Shown here: positions 36,535 through 43,833 of the stretch, one piece after another
How the letters are laid out: the number at the start of each line of letters is the position of its first letter
How positions within the stretch are numbered: position 1 is the first letter of the stretch
NCBI GenBank assembly: GCA_963753575.1
Contig: CAVWCR010000003.1
Coordinates: 3,286,001 to 3,350,000 of the forward strand
Direction: 5' to 3'
Length of the DNA stretch: 64,000 bases
DNA from: VAZQ01 sp963753575
Lineage (GTDB): Bacteria; Pseudomonadota; Alphaproteobacteria; Rhizobiales; Xanthobacteraceae
The notes under the pieces: generated by a model
Seen by the model: the letters and a program-made list of their open reading frames with translations, nothing else
Databases searched by the model: none
Told to the model about the DNA's origin: nothing
Position numbers and translations under genes: made by a program

Positions 36535-37272
36535 CTACATCGCCATTTCTGGCGCAAGCGTCTGCTCCTTCTTGGTCTCCGGTATCTCGGTCATCGTGGC
36601 TTCCGTCAGCAGCAGCACGCAGGCGACCGATACCGCATTCTCCAGGGCGACCCGCACCACCTTGCTGGGATCGATGATTCCAGCCCCGACCAGATCAACG
36701 TATTCCTTGCGCCCAGCATCGAAGCCGTAATTGCCTTGGCCAGCGATCATGGGGGCCACGACCACTCCGCCGTCGACGACCGAGTTTTCTGCGATCTGAC
36801 GGGTCGGCATTTCGAGCGCGCGTTTCGGAATTTGGACGCCCGTCCTTTCATCACAGTCGCACTTCCCCTCTTCCTGCTGCACGACCTCAATGCACCGCAG
36901 CAAAATCAAACCACCACCTGGCACGATACCCTCCACCACCGCCGCCTTGGTCGAGCTGACGGCGTCGTCGAGAGCCTCCTTTTTGGATTTCATTTCGGCT
37001 TCGGTGGGCGCCCCCACGCCGATAACGGCGACGCCGCCGGCAAGCTTGGCCAATCGTTCTTGCAGTTTCTCGCGGTCGTCGTCTTGCGACTTCCCTTGAT
37101 GAAGGGCCAGGTTAATCCCTTCGCTGTGACCACAGGCACATTCGCAGGTACGAGTTTCCCTTTTTTCCTGGGCTGGCGTCGACCTCGTCATCTTCATTTT
37201 CTGCGAGCACTTTGCGCAAAATGGAATCCACGGATCCGCAACGTGGCCCCGCAACAGGTTCTTCACAGGCAT
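36535..37272 (-). CDS. Chimera: zinc-ribbon-like N-terminus joined to the C-terminal part of GroEL
   Basis: The 245-residue product starts after AGGAAGGAATC with MPVKNLLRG, then a short cysteine module (FCAKC at residues 18-22 and CECACGH near residue 43). From about residue 63 it becomes GroEL: DREKLQERLAKLAGGVAVIG, VVEGIVPGGGLILLR and a C-terminal equatorial segment ending AGIIDPSKVVRVALENA. GroEL residues 1 to about 355 are missing, so the ATP site and most of the apical domain are absent. The typical GGM tail is replaced by ETKKEQTLAPEMAM. It may be a deletion product of two genes or a real small chaperonin-derived protein; the frame is fully open. Confidence 0.7.
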   Translation of the reverse strand: MPVKNLLRGHVADPWIPFCAKCSQKMKMTRSTPAQEKRETRTCECACGHSEGINLALHQGKSQDDDREKLQERLAKLAGGVAVIGVGAPTEAEMKSKKEALDDAVSSTKAAVVEGIVPGGGLILLRCIEVVQQEEGKCDCDERTGVQIPKRALEMPTRQIAENSVVDGGVVVAPMIAGQGNYGFDAGRKEYVDLVGAGIIDPSKVVRVALENAVSVACVLLLTEATMTEIPETKKEQTLAPEMAM

Positions 37273-37532
37273 GACGATTCCTTCCTGTAGAAGACCATGA
37301 GGCTAGGTCCTATGACCAAATGCCGTCCAAGCAAAATCGATCACCGCAATTTTCTGTGATCCCTGTTTTTGCTCGCTTTATTCAACGTTGCCCCAATCTT
37401 GGGGCACAGGTTGGAATTGACGTACTTTTTCTTAATCCGCGATTTCTTTTTGAAGGGCAGACGCCCTATTTGCGACCGAAGACAAGGCCATTTGTCCGGT
37501 ACTGGACATTGTTCTTCTCCTGGCTCGTCTTC

Positions 37533-38141
37533 CTATTGCCACGGACAATAGGCTACGCACTGGTACACTCTTGGCCCCTCGATCGTCTCGACCTCCTGCC
37601 ATTGCAGGATGCAGCCGTCCTCGGTTTCTCCCTCGCAGACTGGTTCGGGCGCCGAAAGGTAGGCGTAAGGGTAGTAAGAGGTGCCACCAATGAACAAAAC
37701 GCTCAATGCGCTCAGCGCGCCTAAAGTTCTCCAGCGATTGCTATAACGCACGCGGTGCAAGCCACGCCATACGGTATAATTCCGGCCGCGGACAAGGGCT
37801 CTGCCCCTACCGCCGGTAGCGATCGCGCGGAATCCGGGTCCGCTCGAACGGCGGGTCGTCGGGCTACCCTCCTTTGGCGTAGCAACTCTCGGCGTTACGG
37901 TTCGTTTCGGAGTGACAACTCGCCTTGGTGTGACAACCCGTTTTGGAGTGGCCTGTCTCCTCGGAGTGGCCTGTCTCGGAGCGACCGTCCTCCTCTTCTG
38001 TTCCGTCTGGCTGGTTTGGGCAAGCTCGATCGCGCCCACAGCCGAACTGCCTTGCGCACGGCTGTGCGACGCGAAGCCAATCACGCTAGCGACTGCTAGG
38101 GCACCTGCCGCCAGTAATATCCGCTTAATTCTTGGATTCAC
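37533..38141 (-). CDS. Secreted protein with Thr-Pro-Arg/Lys repeats
   Basis: The product is 202 residues from GTG 38141, chosen for the GGGAGG site six bases upstream; a longer frame to 38294 has none. It has a signal peptide (VNPRIKRILLAAGALAVAS, cleavage near SRAQ), then six or so TP(R/K) repeats (TPKRVV, TPRRVV, TPKRTV, TPRVA), a short basic stretch, a hydrophobic segment (LGALSALSVLFIGG), and a C-terminal Cys-containing tail PVCEGETEDGCILQWQ ... CVAYCPWQ. Function unknown. A C-terminal duplicate lies at 19376. A strong FixK/FNR box is 140 bases upstream. Confidence 0.72.
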   Translation of the reverse strand: MNPRIKRILLAAGALAVASVIGFASHSRAQGSSAVGAIELAQTSQTEQKRRTVAPRQATPRRQATPKRVVTPRRVVTPKRTVTPRVATPKEGSPTTRRSSGPGFRAIATGGRGRALVRGRNYTVWRGLHRVRYSNRWRTLGALSALSVLFIGGTSYYPYAYLSAPEPVCEGETEDGCILQWQEVETIEGPRVYQCVAYCPWQ

Positions 38142-38280
38142 GAACGCCTCCCGCAAACGCAACGACCGATGTAAAAAATCGATACATCTACAAGCAAGAT
38201 GGCCGCCCCAATAACACCAGCAGGCTGTGAATGTTCTCTTCTCCAGTAACGTAACCTTACCTATCATCGCCCCGGCCGAT

Positions 38281-38294
38281 TTGATCGACATCAA
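38281..38294. promoter_or_regulatory. FixK/FNR-like box, consensus quality (TTGATCGACATCAA)
   Basis: TTGAT-N4-ATCAA is the textbook FNR/FixK2 site. It lies 140 bases upstream of the secreted repeat protein (start 38141). Confidence 0.65.
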
Positions 38295-38387
38295 AGTGGC
38301 CAGCCAGCGTAGGGGCCTTGCGGTGCAGGAGCCGCTCCCTGTGACACCCTGTAAGCTTCATGGCGGTCGGATCGGGAAAAACACGAC

Positions 38388-38582
38388 GTGGTGTCGCCCG
38401 CGAGCGCGCTTGTCCTCATCGTGTCCGCCGCATCTTTGGGCTTTCTTGCCCTTCTCGGCGCGATCGGAGCCAAAGCAGGCGGTGCAAACGTCCGGCGCGC
38501 CACGGCCCGAGTAACATTCTGGGGCGCGTTGGCTATGGCTCTGACTGCCGGAATTGGGAAACTCTTTGGAACGGTTGCCTGA
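38388..38582 (+). pseudogene. C-terminal fragment of a VIT1/CCC1-family iron/manganese transporter
   Basis: The frame reads SLGFLALLGAIGAKAGG, then RRATARVTFWGALAMALTAG and IGKLFGTVA. This is the last helix pair of bacterial VIT1/CCC1 proteins. The preceding helices and metal-binding domain are absent. Confidence 0.65.
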
Positions 38583-38659
38583 AGCTTCGGCCCGACCCAA
38601 GATATCCAAAGGCGGGGGTCGTCAATGGCAAGTCCTCCGACATTCCAGGGAGGGATGAC

Positions 38660-38838
38660 GTGCCGCTCTGGCAGAGATTGCTGATCACGCTCGTGACCAT
38701 GTTGCTGACGAGCCTCATTGCCGGTCTGCTGTGGGGCTGCTCTTCAACGCGGCCATTCCGAGTTATCTGAGCGGGGTCGTTGGCGGAGCTACGGCAGTGC
38801 CGATGTGGGAACTCCTGAAAAGAATAGAAATCCGGTGA
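38660..38838 (+). pseudogene. Small membrane protein with a frameshift
   Basis: GTG 38660 has a strong AGGGAGG site. It reads VPLWQRLLITLVTMLLTSLI AGLLWG, then, after a frameshift in a G-run near 38735, LLFNAAIPSYLSGVVGG and ATAVPMWELLKRIEIR with a stop at 38836. The restored product would be about 60 residues with one or two membrane helices. It immediately precedes the DUF389 gene, so it was probably its operon partner. Function unknown. Confidence 0.55.
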
Positions 38839-38844
38839 CACCCG

Positions 38845-39863
38845 ATGGCGCTGCGCATGCTCGAGATGGTGCTGCGGGAGAAGGACGGCGCGGGCGTCCG
38901 CGAGCTCCTGAACGAGTGCAAAGTGCTCGAACACCGGCAGATCCGGCTGGCGGACGGCGAAGTTCTAGTTCGCATCTTGTTGGATGCGGAACAGAGCGAA
39001 ACGGTGATGGATCTGTTAGAGAAGCGCTACTCCGGTGGGGAGGGCAACCGGGTGGTGATTTTGCCGGTCGAGGCGACTTTGCCACGCGCCCAGGCGGAGC
39101 CAGAACCGGAACCGCAACCGGCTACGTCTGAGCCGCCGCCGCCCGAGGAAAAGCCGCCGGAGCGGATCGGCCGCGAGGAGTTGTACGAGGACATCAAAAA
39201 TGGCGCGCGGCTATCGCGCGTCTACATGGCGATGGTGGCGCTGTCCACCTTGGTGGCGGCCATCGGCCTGAATCACAATAGCGTGGCCGTCATCATCGGG
39301 GCCATGGTGATTGCGCCCCTGCTCGGACCGAACGTGGCGTTGTCGCTCGGCATTACCTTGGGCGACCTGTCGCTGCTTCGGCAGGGGCTTGTGACGGCGC
39401 TGGCGGGGATTGTGGCGGCGTTGGCCTTGTCCGTGATCATCGGCGTGCTCTGGAGGTGGATCCGACATTGTCCGAAATGGCGTCGCGCACGCGGGTGGGT
39501 CTCGGCGACATCGTGGTGGCATTGGCGTCGGGCAGCGCCGGTGCGTTGGCGTTCACGACCGGCGTATCGGCGACGTTGATCGGCGTCATGGTGGCGGTGG
39601 CGTTGTTGCCGCCGCTGGTGACGTCCGGATTGCTGCTGGGCGGCGGGCACCCGGCCCTGGCGACCGGCGCGTTTTCGCTGTTTCTGGTGAACCTAATTTG
39701 CGTAAACCTTGCCGGCGTGACCACATTTCTGCTGCAAGGCATCAAGCCGACCAGTTGGTGGGAGAAGGATCGGGCCGTGAAAGCCACGCGCGTCGCCATT
39801 GCGCTGTCGGCGGTCCTGTTGGCGGTGTTAGTCGGCATGATCCTGCTGGTGCACAAGGGCTGA
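38845..39863 (+). pseudogene. DUF389 family membrane protein (TIGR00341-like), single-base frameshift
   Basis: The first frame (38845 on) has a soluble N-terminal domain (LEMVLREKDGAGVRELLNEC), a Pro/Glu-rich linker, then ARLSRVYMAMVALSTLVAAI and the core VIIGAMVIAPLLGPNVALSL, LGDLSLLRQGLVTAL. Near 39452, CTCTGGAGGTGG seems to have lost one G from CTCTGGGAGGTGG. The other frame then gives VDPTLSEMASRTRVG, ALASGSAGALAFTTGVSATL and VALLPPLVTSGLLLGGG to a stop at 39863. DUF389 proteins are predicted transporters of unknown substrate. The single homopolymer change could be a sequence error, in which case this is an intact 340-residue gene. Confidence 0.8.
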
Positions 39864-40308
39864 GGTTGGCCGGATAAAAAGCCCTAACGGTCATCGAGGA
39901 GCACGTAAACGACGGCGTTGCCTCGTCCGCCCGCCTCGCAAGCCGCCGAACCTCGCCGCTCGTATGGCCAGACCTCACCGCAATGGCTTGCCCCATGGCA
40001 AACGACCCTCCGTTTGCCAGGTTGAATTATTTGCAACCGATTTGGGAATCCCCAAGAGTTCAGCCGTCCTGAGGATTGGTATTAGCTCTGATGCTTCCGG
40101 CTAAGCATTGCAAGTTAGCGTGAGAATGCGTGCGATTTGCTTCGCTTTCGCGCTGACAGGATCAAGGCCACGCCGACCAAAGCCTGCTCGAACTCGTTAA
40201 GAAATAGTCATTTCGCAATTGGTATTCATCCGCACGCTCCCCTGAAAATACGTGTTGCAATCCCGACATTACTGATTCAGTCTTCGTTAAAGCTGACTTC
40301 ATTGCCCA
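39864..40308. other. Intergenic, left boundary of the integrase element
   Basis: About 445 bases with no gene recognised. No tRNA 3' end is visible, so the attachment site of the element that starts at the integrase could not be assigned. Confidence 0.4.
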
Positions 40309-40887
40309 ATGATGCCAGGAAAGCAGGCAAAAATACTATCACGCGACAACATTCGCGACCTTCTTGCCTTCGCCGCCCAGACTCGCTACCCGCGCCGCAA
40401 TCGCGTCCTTGTGCTGTTATCAGTCAAGGCCGGCCTGCGCGCGGGCGAGATTGCCAAATTGACGTGGGACATGGTCGTCGATGCGACCGGCGACATTGGC
40501 ACGTCGATTGAACTGCACGACTGGGCTGCGAAGAAGAACAGCGGTCGCATTATTCCCATTCACCCCGACTTACGCGCCGCCTTGAGCCAATGGCGCAAGA
40601 TCACTGCGGGCGTAGGCCCTGTCATTCAGTCTGAGCGCAATCGACCAATGACGGCTGTCAGCATCGTCAATTGGTTCGCCATGGCCTATCGCGCCGTTGG
40701 CCTCGCCGGCTGCTCGTCCCATTCCGGCCGCCGCACGTTCATCACACGCGCCGCTCGCCTCGTCCATAAGGCTGGCGGCTCGTTGCGCGACGTCCAGTTG
40801 TTGGCTGGTCACCGATCTATCCAGACCACACAACGGTACATCGACGGCGACACGGATGCGCAGCGGCGGTTGGTGTCGCTGATCTGA
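40309..40887 (+). CDS. Tyrosine recombinase / integrase (catalytic domain only)
   Basis: The 192-residue protein is a minimal phage-integrase domain. Catalytic residues are visible: Arg in GLRAGEIAKL, Lys in the KKNSGR beta hairpin, His-x-x-Arg in SSHSGRRTFIT, His in LAGHRSIQTTQRYIDGD and the nucleophile Tyr in the same motif. The N-terminal SAM-like core-binding domain found in XerC/D and phage integrases is absent. Integrases of this short type are common in rhizobial islands. It is followed 27 bases later by the next gene on the same strand. Confidence 0.85.
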   Translation: MMPGKQAKILSRDNIRDLLAFAAQTRYPRRNRVLVLLSVKAGLRAGEIAKLTWDMVVDATGDIGTSIELHDWAAKKNSGRIIPIHPDLRAALSQWRKITAGVGPVIQSERNRPMTAVSIVNWFAMAYRAVGLAGCSSHSGRRTFITRAARLVHKAGGSLRDVQLLAGHRSIQTTQRYIDGDTDAQRRLVSLI

Positions 40888-40914
40888 AGCAGGCCTTGAA
40901 CCAGGGAGGTTCGA

Positions 40915-41922
40915 CTGACCACGTCTGATCTCACCCCTGCCCTGGCCCATGCAGTCGCCATCGTTGAACGCGTCTGCCAAATCGCCGGCCCACCTTCATT
41001 CATCACCGACCTGCGATCGGACCTGCGCCGCGCTGGCGTATTGGCAGCAATCGACGCCCATGACACCCCTGGTTTGTTCAATTGGCTGATGGTCATCTTG
41101 AGCTTTCAAGGGATCGCCGACCGCGTCGCCGAAGGCTTCATCAACCAACATGGCAACTTGACCTGGGCTGAGATTGAAGGCGCGATCGGCCGATCGCCGT
41201 CATGTCACAAGCTGGGCGGCTATTGGCTCTTTCATGGCTGCGCCTATCAGAAAGGCACGCAAACATGCGCCGACCCATACCACTTCCAAGCTTGCCCGTT
41301 GCCAAAGGCCAACCTGCGCAACGGCCGCCTGAACCAGCTGGCCTACAGTTTGTTCCTGTTTATTCGCGACATTGCCGACGGCGATTTGGTCGCTTGGCTC
41401 GATCACGAGCTCGCGGCGGCAGATGACCACGAGGCGTCCAACCGCCTTGCCGCCGTGCGCGACGCCATCGTCAAGCCCCTTACCGGGATTTACGGGGTTT
41501 CAGACAAGGTTGCAGCGATGGCAGCTTCAATGCTGCTCCTTGGCGGCGGTAGACGGCGGCCTGTATGGTCAAAGGTCGGCGCGACCTTTGTCGTGGTCGA
41601 TACGCTCGTTCATAACTTCCTGCATCGCACCGGGATCTTGCGGCGATTCCATGCCGACCATCCGTACGGGCCGCAATGCTATCGGCCAGGCGGCTGCGCC
41701 GACGTGCTCGCCTCTATCGCCGCCGCAATCGATGCTCGGACGTTCAATCGCCAATTTCCACGTGTCTTTCCGCGCTTCATCCAGAGCGCGGTTTGGCGTT
41801 ATAGCGCCCAAACGGGATTCGACGTCTGCAATGGCAATCGCGTCGACGACACGCGCCCCTGCCAAAATACGCATTGCCGCGTACGGCCAAAGTGCGATCG
41901 TATTGCGTTGAGTGAAATATGA
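40915..41922 (+). CDS. Protein resembling the endonuclease III/HhH superfamily, unusual Cys loop
   Basis: The reading frame runs from at least 40915 (CTG after AGGGAGG) or TTG 41041; no ATG is well placed. The product is about 335 residues. The C-terminal half has GVSDKVAAMAASMLLLG followed by FVVVDTLVHNFLHRTGI, which recalls the hairpin and catalytic Asp region of endonuclease III (VVDTHV), and a final cysteine loop C-x10-C-x4-C-x5-C (CNGNRVDDTRPCQNTHC, RVRPKC) that could hold a 4Fe-4S cluster. The spacing differs from the usual C-x6-C-x2-C-x5-C. The N-terminal half has several Cys and His (GCAYQKGTQTCADPYHFQAC). It lies between an integrase and a structured leader. The functional assignment is tentative. 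Confidence 0.55.
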   Translation: MTTSDLTPALAHAVAIVERVCQIAGPPSFITDLRSDLRRAGVLAAIDAHDTPGLFNWLMVILSFQGIADRVAEGFINQHGNLTWAEIEGAIGRSPSCHKLGGYWLFHGCAYQKGTQTCADPYHFQACPLPKANLRNGRLNQLAYSLFLFIRDIADGDLVAWLDHELAAADDHEASNRLAAVRDAIVKPLTGIYGVSDKVAAMAASMLLLGGGRRRPVWSKVGATFVVVDTLVHNFLHRTGILRRFHADHPYGPQCYRPGGCADVLASIAAAIDARTFNRQFPRVFPRFIQSAVWRYSAQTGFDVCNGNRVDDTRPCQNTHCRVRPKCDRIALSEI

Positions 41923-41937
41923 ATAAAATCACAGGCA

Positions 41938-41966
41938 TTGACTTCTACTTTTAGGTGTATTAATAT
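41938..41966 (+). promoter_or_regulatory. Sigma-70-type promoter
   Basis: TTGACT at 41938-41943 and TAATAT at 41961-41966 are separated by 17 bases, a near-consensus pair in a locally AT-rich stretch. Transcription would start near 41973 and lead to the gene at 42099. Confidence 0.55.
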
Positions 41967-41972
41967 AATAAT

Positions 41973-42081
41973 GCAGCTAATACATGTAATCTGATCGGCC
42001 TAGCCGATCGGCTCGCGGCCAACTTGGCCGGAGAAGTTTGGCTGCTGCGCAAAACCCCTGGGGCCCGTTTGGGCCCCTTTT
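41973..42081 (+). ncRNA. Structured leader or small RNA upstream of 42099 gene
   Basis: Three hairpins lie in order: GATCGGC-CTA-GCCGATC (41993-42009), GGCC-AACTT-GGCC (42017-42029), and GGGGCCC-GTTT-GGGCCCC followed by TTTT (42060-42081). The last is a textbook terminator ahead of the start codon at 42099. The transcript could be a free small RNA of about 105 nt or an attenuated 5' leader. No known riboswitch consensus was recognised. Confidence 0.45.
42060..42081 (+). terminator. Rho-independent terminator-like hairpin
   Basis: A seven-base GC-only stem GGGGCCC / GGGCCCC with a GTTT loop, directly followed by TTTT. It lies between the promoter at 41938 and the ATG at 42099. Confidence 0.65.
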
Positions 42082-42098
42082 GATTCAGGAGACATCGA

Positions 42099-42932
42099 AT
42101 GCCCCAAAAACGAACTGCTCATGAGCAACCGACGGCAGCGACAGCTATCGTGCTGTTTGGCATTGGCGACGATGGCAAGCCGAGGGCCGCCCGCTTTACA
42201 AACGGCCACGCCGCGCTGGCCGCGAAGGCCGCCAAACAACTCCACCTTCAGATCGCGCGCGTCACCGACCCGAACCTGGCCACCTTAGCCGCTCGTCTGC
42301 CAGCCGGCCGCATTCACGGCAGCGGCCGAAGCATCGTGCCGTACGTCACCAGCGCCTTGTACGCCAAGCTTATCGAGGCAACCGGTTCATCAGCAGCAGA
42401 GGGCGCGGGCGCATCGTCTGGCGCCACTCCCAATAGCGGCAACCTGCCCGGAAGCTGGGATGAGATTGCGCCCGGTCACGTCGTCGTTGCCCAGGAGAGC
42501 CCGATTGACGGCTGGTACGACGCTCTTGTTCTAAGCCGGTCGAACGACATGCTGACGCTGCGCTGGCGTGACTATCCGGAAGACAAGAAGAAGTTCTCCC
42601 GGCATCGCCTGAGCGTCGCTCTGATGCATCCCATCGGGCCAGCCGGCGCTGGCCAAGTGAATCCCGGACCGGCAAAGCCACGTGCGACCTCCAAGGCCGC
42701 CGCGACAGAACCCTCGGCCAATGCAGATCACGGCTTGCCTGAGACGTGGGATGCGATCGACTGCGATCACTTGGTACTTGCCAAGGGATCAGACCCCTGG
42801 GCGGGCTGGTGGGAGGCTATCCCGATTGAGAAAAAGGACCATGTCTTCACGGTGCGTTGGCGCGACTATCCCCAATTGCCGACGATCGTGCGGCATCGCT
42901 ACAGCCTAGCTCTCCTGTATCCCAACCGGTGA
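42099..42932 (+). CDS. Hypothetical protein with a duplicated C-terminal domain
   Basis: The 277-residue product has an N-terminal 95-residue domain (VLFGIGDDGKPRAARFTNGH ... LAKLIEATG) and two copies of a roughly 60-residue unit. Each unit has LP-x-[ST]WD, then H-[VL]-V-[VL]-A near ten residues later, a GW[YW] turn, and [LV]RWRDYP followed by [RS]H-RY/RL-S-x-AL. Copies are near residues 120-178 and 215-275, joined by an Ala/Pro/Gly linker. This SH3-like or Tudor-like spacing is only a guess; I do not recognise the family. The start has TCAGGAGACATCGA upstream. It is preceded by a structured leader. Confidence 0.68.
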   Translation: MPQKRTAHEQPTAATAIVLFGIGDDGKPRAARFTNGHAALAAKAAKQLHLQIARVTDPNLATLAARLPAGRIHGSGRSIVPYVTSALYAKLIEATGSSAAEGAGASSGATPNSGNLPGSWDEIAPGHVVVAQESPIDGWYDALVLSRSNDMLTLRWRDYPEDKKKFSRHRLSVALMHPIGPAGAGQVNPGPAKPRATSKAAATEPSANADHGLPETWDAIDCDHLVLAKGSDPWAGWWEAIPIEKKDHVFTVRWRDYPQLPTIVRHRYSLALLYPNR

Positions 42933-43144
42933 AAGAACGGGTCGAGAGCCAACGACGGCTCGCGACCCACCACCATCCTGCGCTGCGCCCACCCCCGCTC
43001 GCGTCGTCGCGAAGCGGCCGCCTAGCCATCAACGCCTCAGACTGCCGCTGCACGCCCCAGGGCTGCCAAAGGCCGTGCCTGGGCCTGGGTTCGCGCCGGC
43101 GCGGGCGATCACCCTTTCATCCAGATCCGAACAAGGACCAACCA

Positions 43145-43474
43145 ATGACCAGCGATCCACAGCACATACGTGCGTTAAACGACCACTTTCGCCAACACTT
43201 GACCGGCGGCCACGTCGTCATCACGCCGGGGATTGCTGCGCTCGGCGCTGAGACCGTTCACAGGCTTTTCACGACCGTCGCTGTCTTCGACGATTTCTCA
43301 CATGCCAATGATCCGTACGAGGAACATGACTTTGGATCGTTCGAAGCCGAAGGACAGACGATCTTCTTCAAGATCGATTACTACGACCGCAGTCTGACAT
43401 ACCATTCCCCCGATCCGGCTGACCCCACCGTCACCGAGCGCGTGATCACGATCATGCTCGCCAGCGAATACTAA
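43145..43474 (+). CDS. DUF3768 domain protein
   Basis: The 109-residue product has the DUF3768 signature: RALNDHFRQHLTGGHVVITP, AVFDDFSHANDPYEEHDFGS, FFKIDYYDRSLTYHSPDPAD and VITIMLASEY. The family is widespread in alphaproteobacterial plasmids and islands and has no known function. The ATG at 43145 follows AAGGACCAACCA; the long upstream frame is not conserved. Its end overlaps the convergent XRE gene by four bases. Confidence 0.85.
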   Translation: MTSDPQHIRALNDHFRQHLTGGHVVITPGIAALGAETVHRLFTTVAVFDDFSHANDPYEEHDFGSFEAEGQTIFFKIDYYDRSLTYHSPDPADPTVTERVITIMLASEY

Positions 43475-43725
43475 CGGCCAACCGCCCCGCCCTTGCCTTT
43501 GCGCGGCGGGACCAGAAGCTTGTCAGGCGTCGTCCCGAGCGCCTTGGCAAGCCGCGCCAGGACCCCGATGGTCAAGTTCCGCTGCTTGCGCTCGACTTGC
43601 GAAATGTAGGTGCGATCGAGGCCGGCCTCAAAGCCAAGGCCCTCTTGCGACAGCCCCGCCGCCTTTCGCGCTCGTCTTACATTTTCCGCCACCACCTCGA
43701 TGACGGCCTTCTCGTTCTCGCCCAT
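43471..43725 (-). CDS. XRE family (Cro/CI-type) transcriptional regulator
   Basis: The 84-residue protein is a single HTH_3 domain: VAENVRRARKAAGLSQEGLG, FEAGLDRTYISQVERKQRNL and VLARLAKALGTTPDKLL. It ends in a basic tail. The gene is divergent from the GYF_2 gene, and two short inverted repeats in the 108-base spacer are likely operators, so it probably represses both itself and its neighbour. Confidence 0.88.
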   Translation of the reverse strand: MGENEKAVIEVVAENVRRARKAAGLSQEGLGFEAGLDRTYISQVERKQRNLTIGVLARLAKALGTTPDKLLVPPRKGKGGAVGR

Positions 43726-43755
43726 GCCGGCGAGCGGGCCGCAACGATGACTATA

Positions 43756-43767
43756 AGTCTACGGACT
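43756..43767. promoter_or_regulatory. Inverted repeat, candidate operator 1 (AGTC-TACG-GACT)
   Basis: A four-base-arm inverted repeat 31 bases upstream of the XRE start. It shares the GTC/GAC arms and a four-base spacer with operator 2. Confidence 0.4.
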
Positions 43768-43794
43768 ATGAGTTCTCGACAAGCCTAACCCCAG

Positions 43795-43814
43795 ATGTAG
43801 ACTATCGTCTACAT
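43795..43814. promoter_or_regulatory. Inverted repeat, candidate operator 2 (ATGTAGAC-TATC-GTCTACAT)
   Basis: A perfect eight-base inverted repeat with a four-base spacer, 20 bases before the GYF_2 start and overlapping the position expected for its core promoter. Size and placement fit binding by an XRE dimer. Confidence 0.6.
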
Positions 43815-43833
43815 TTCTCAAGGAGAAGTGACA

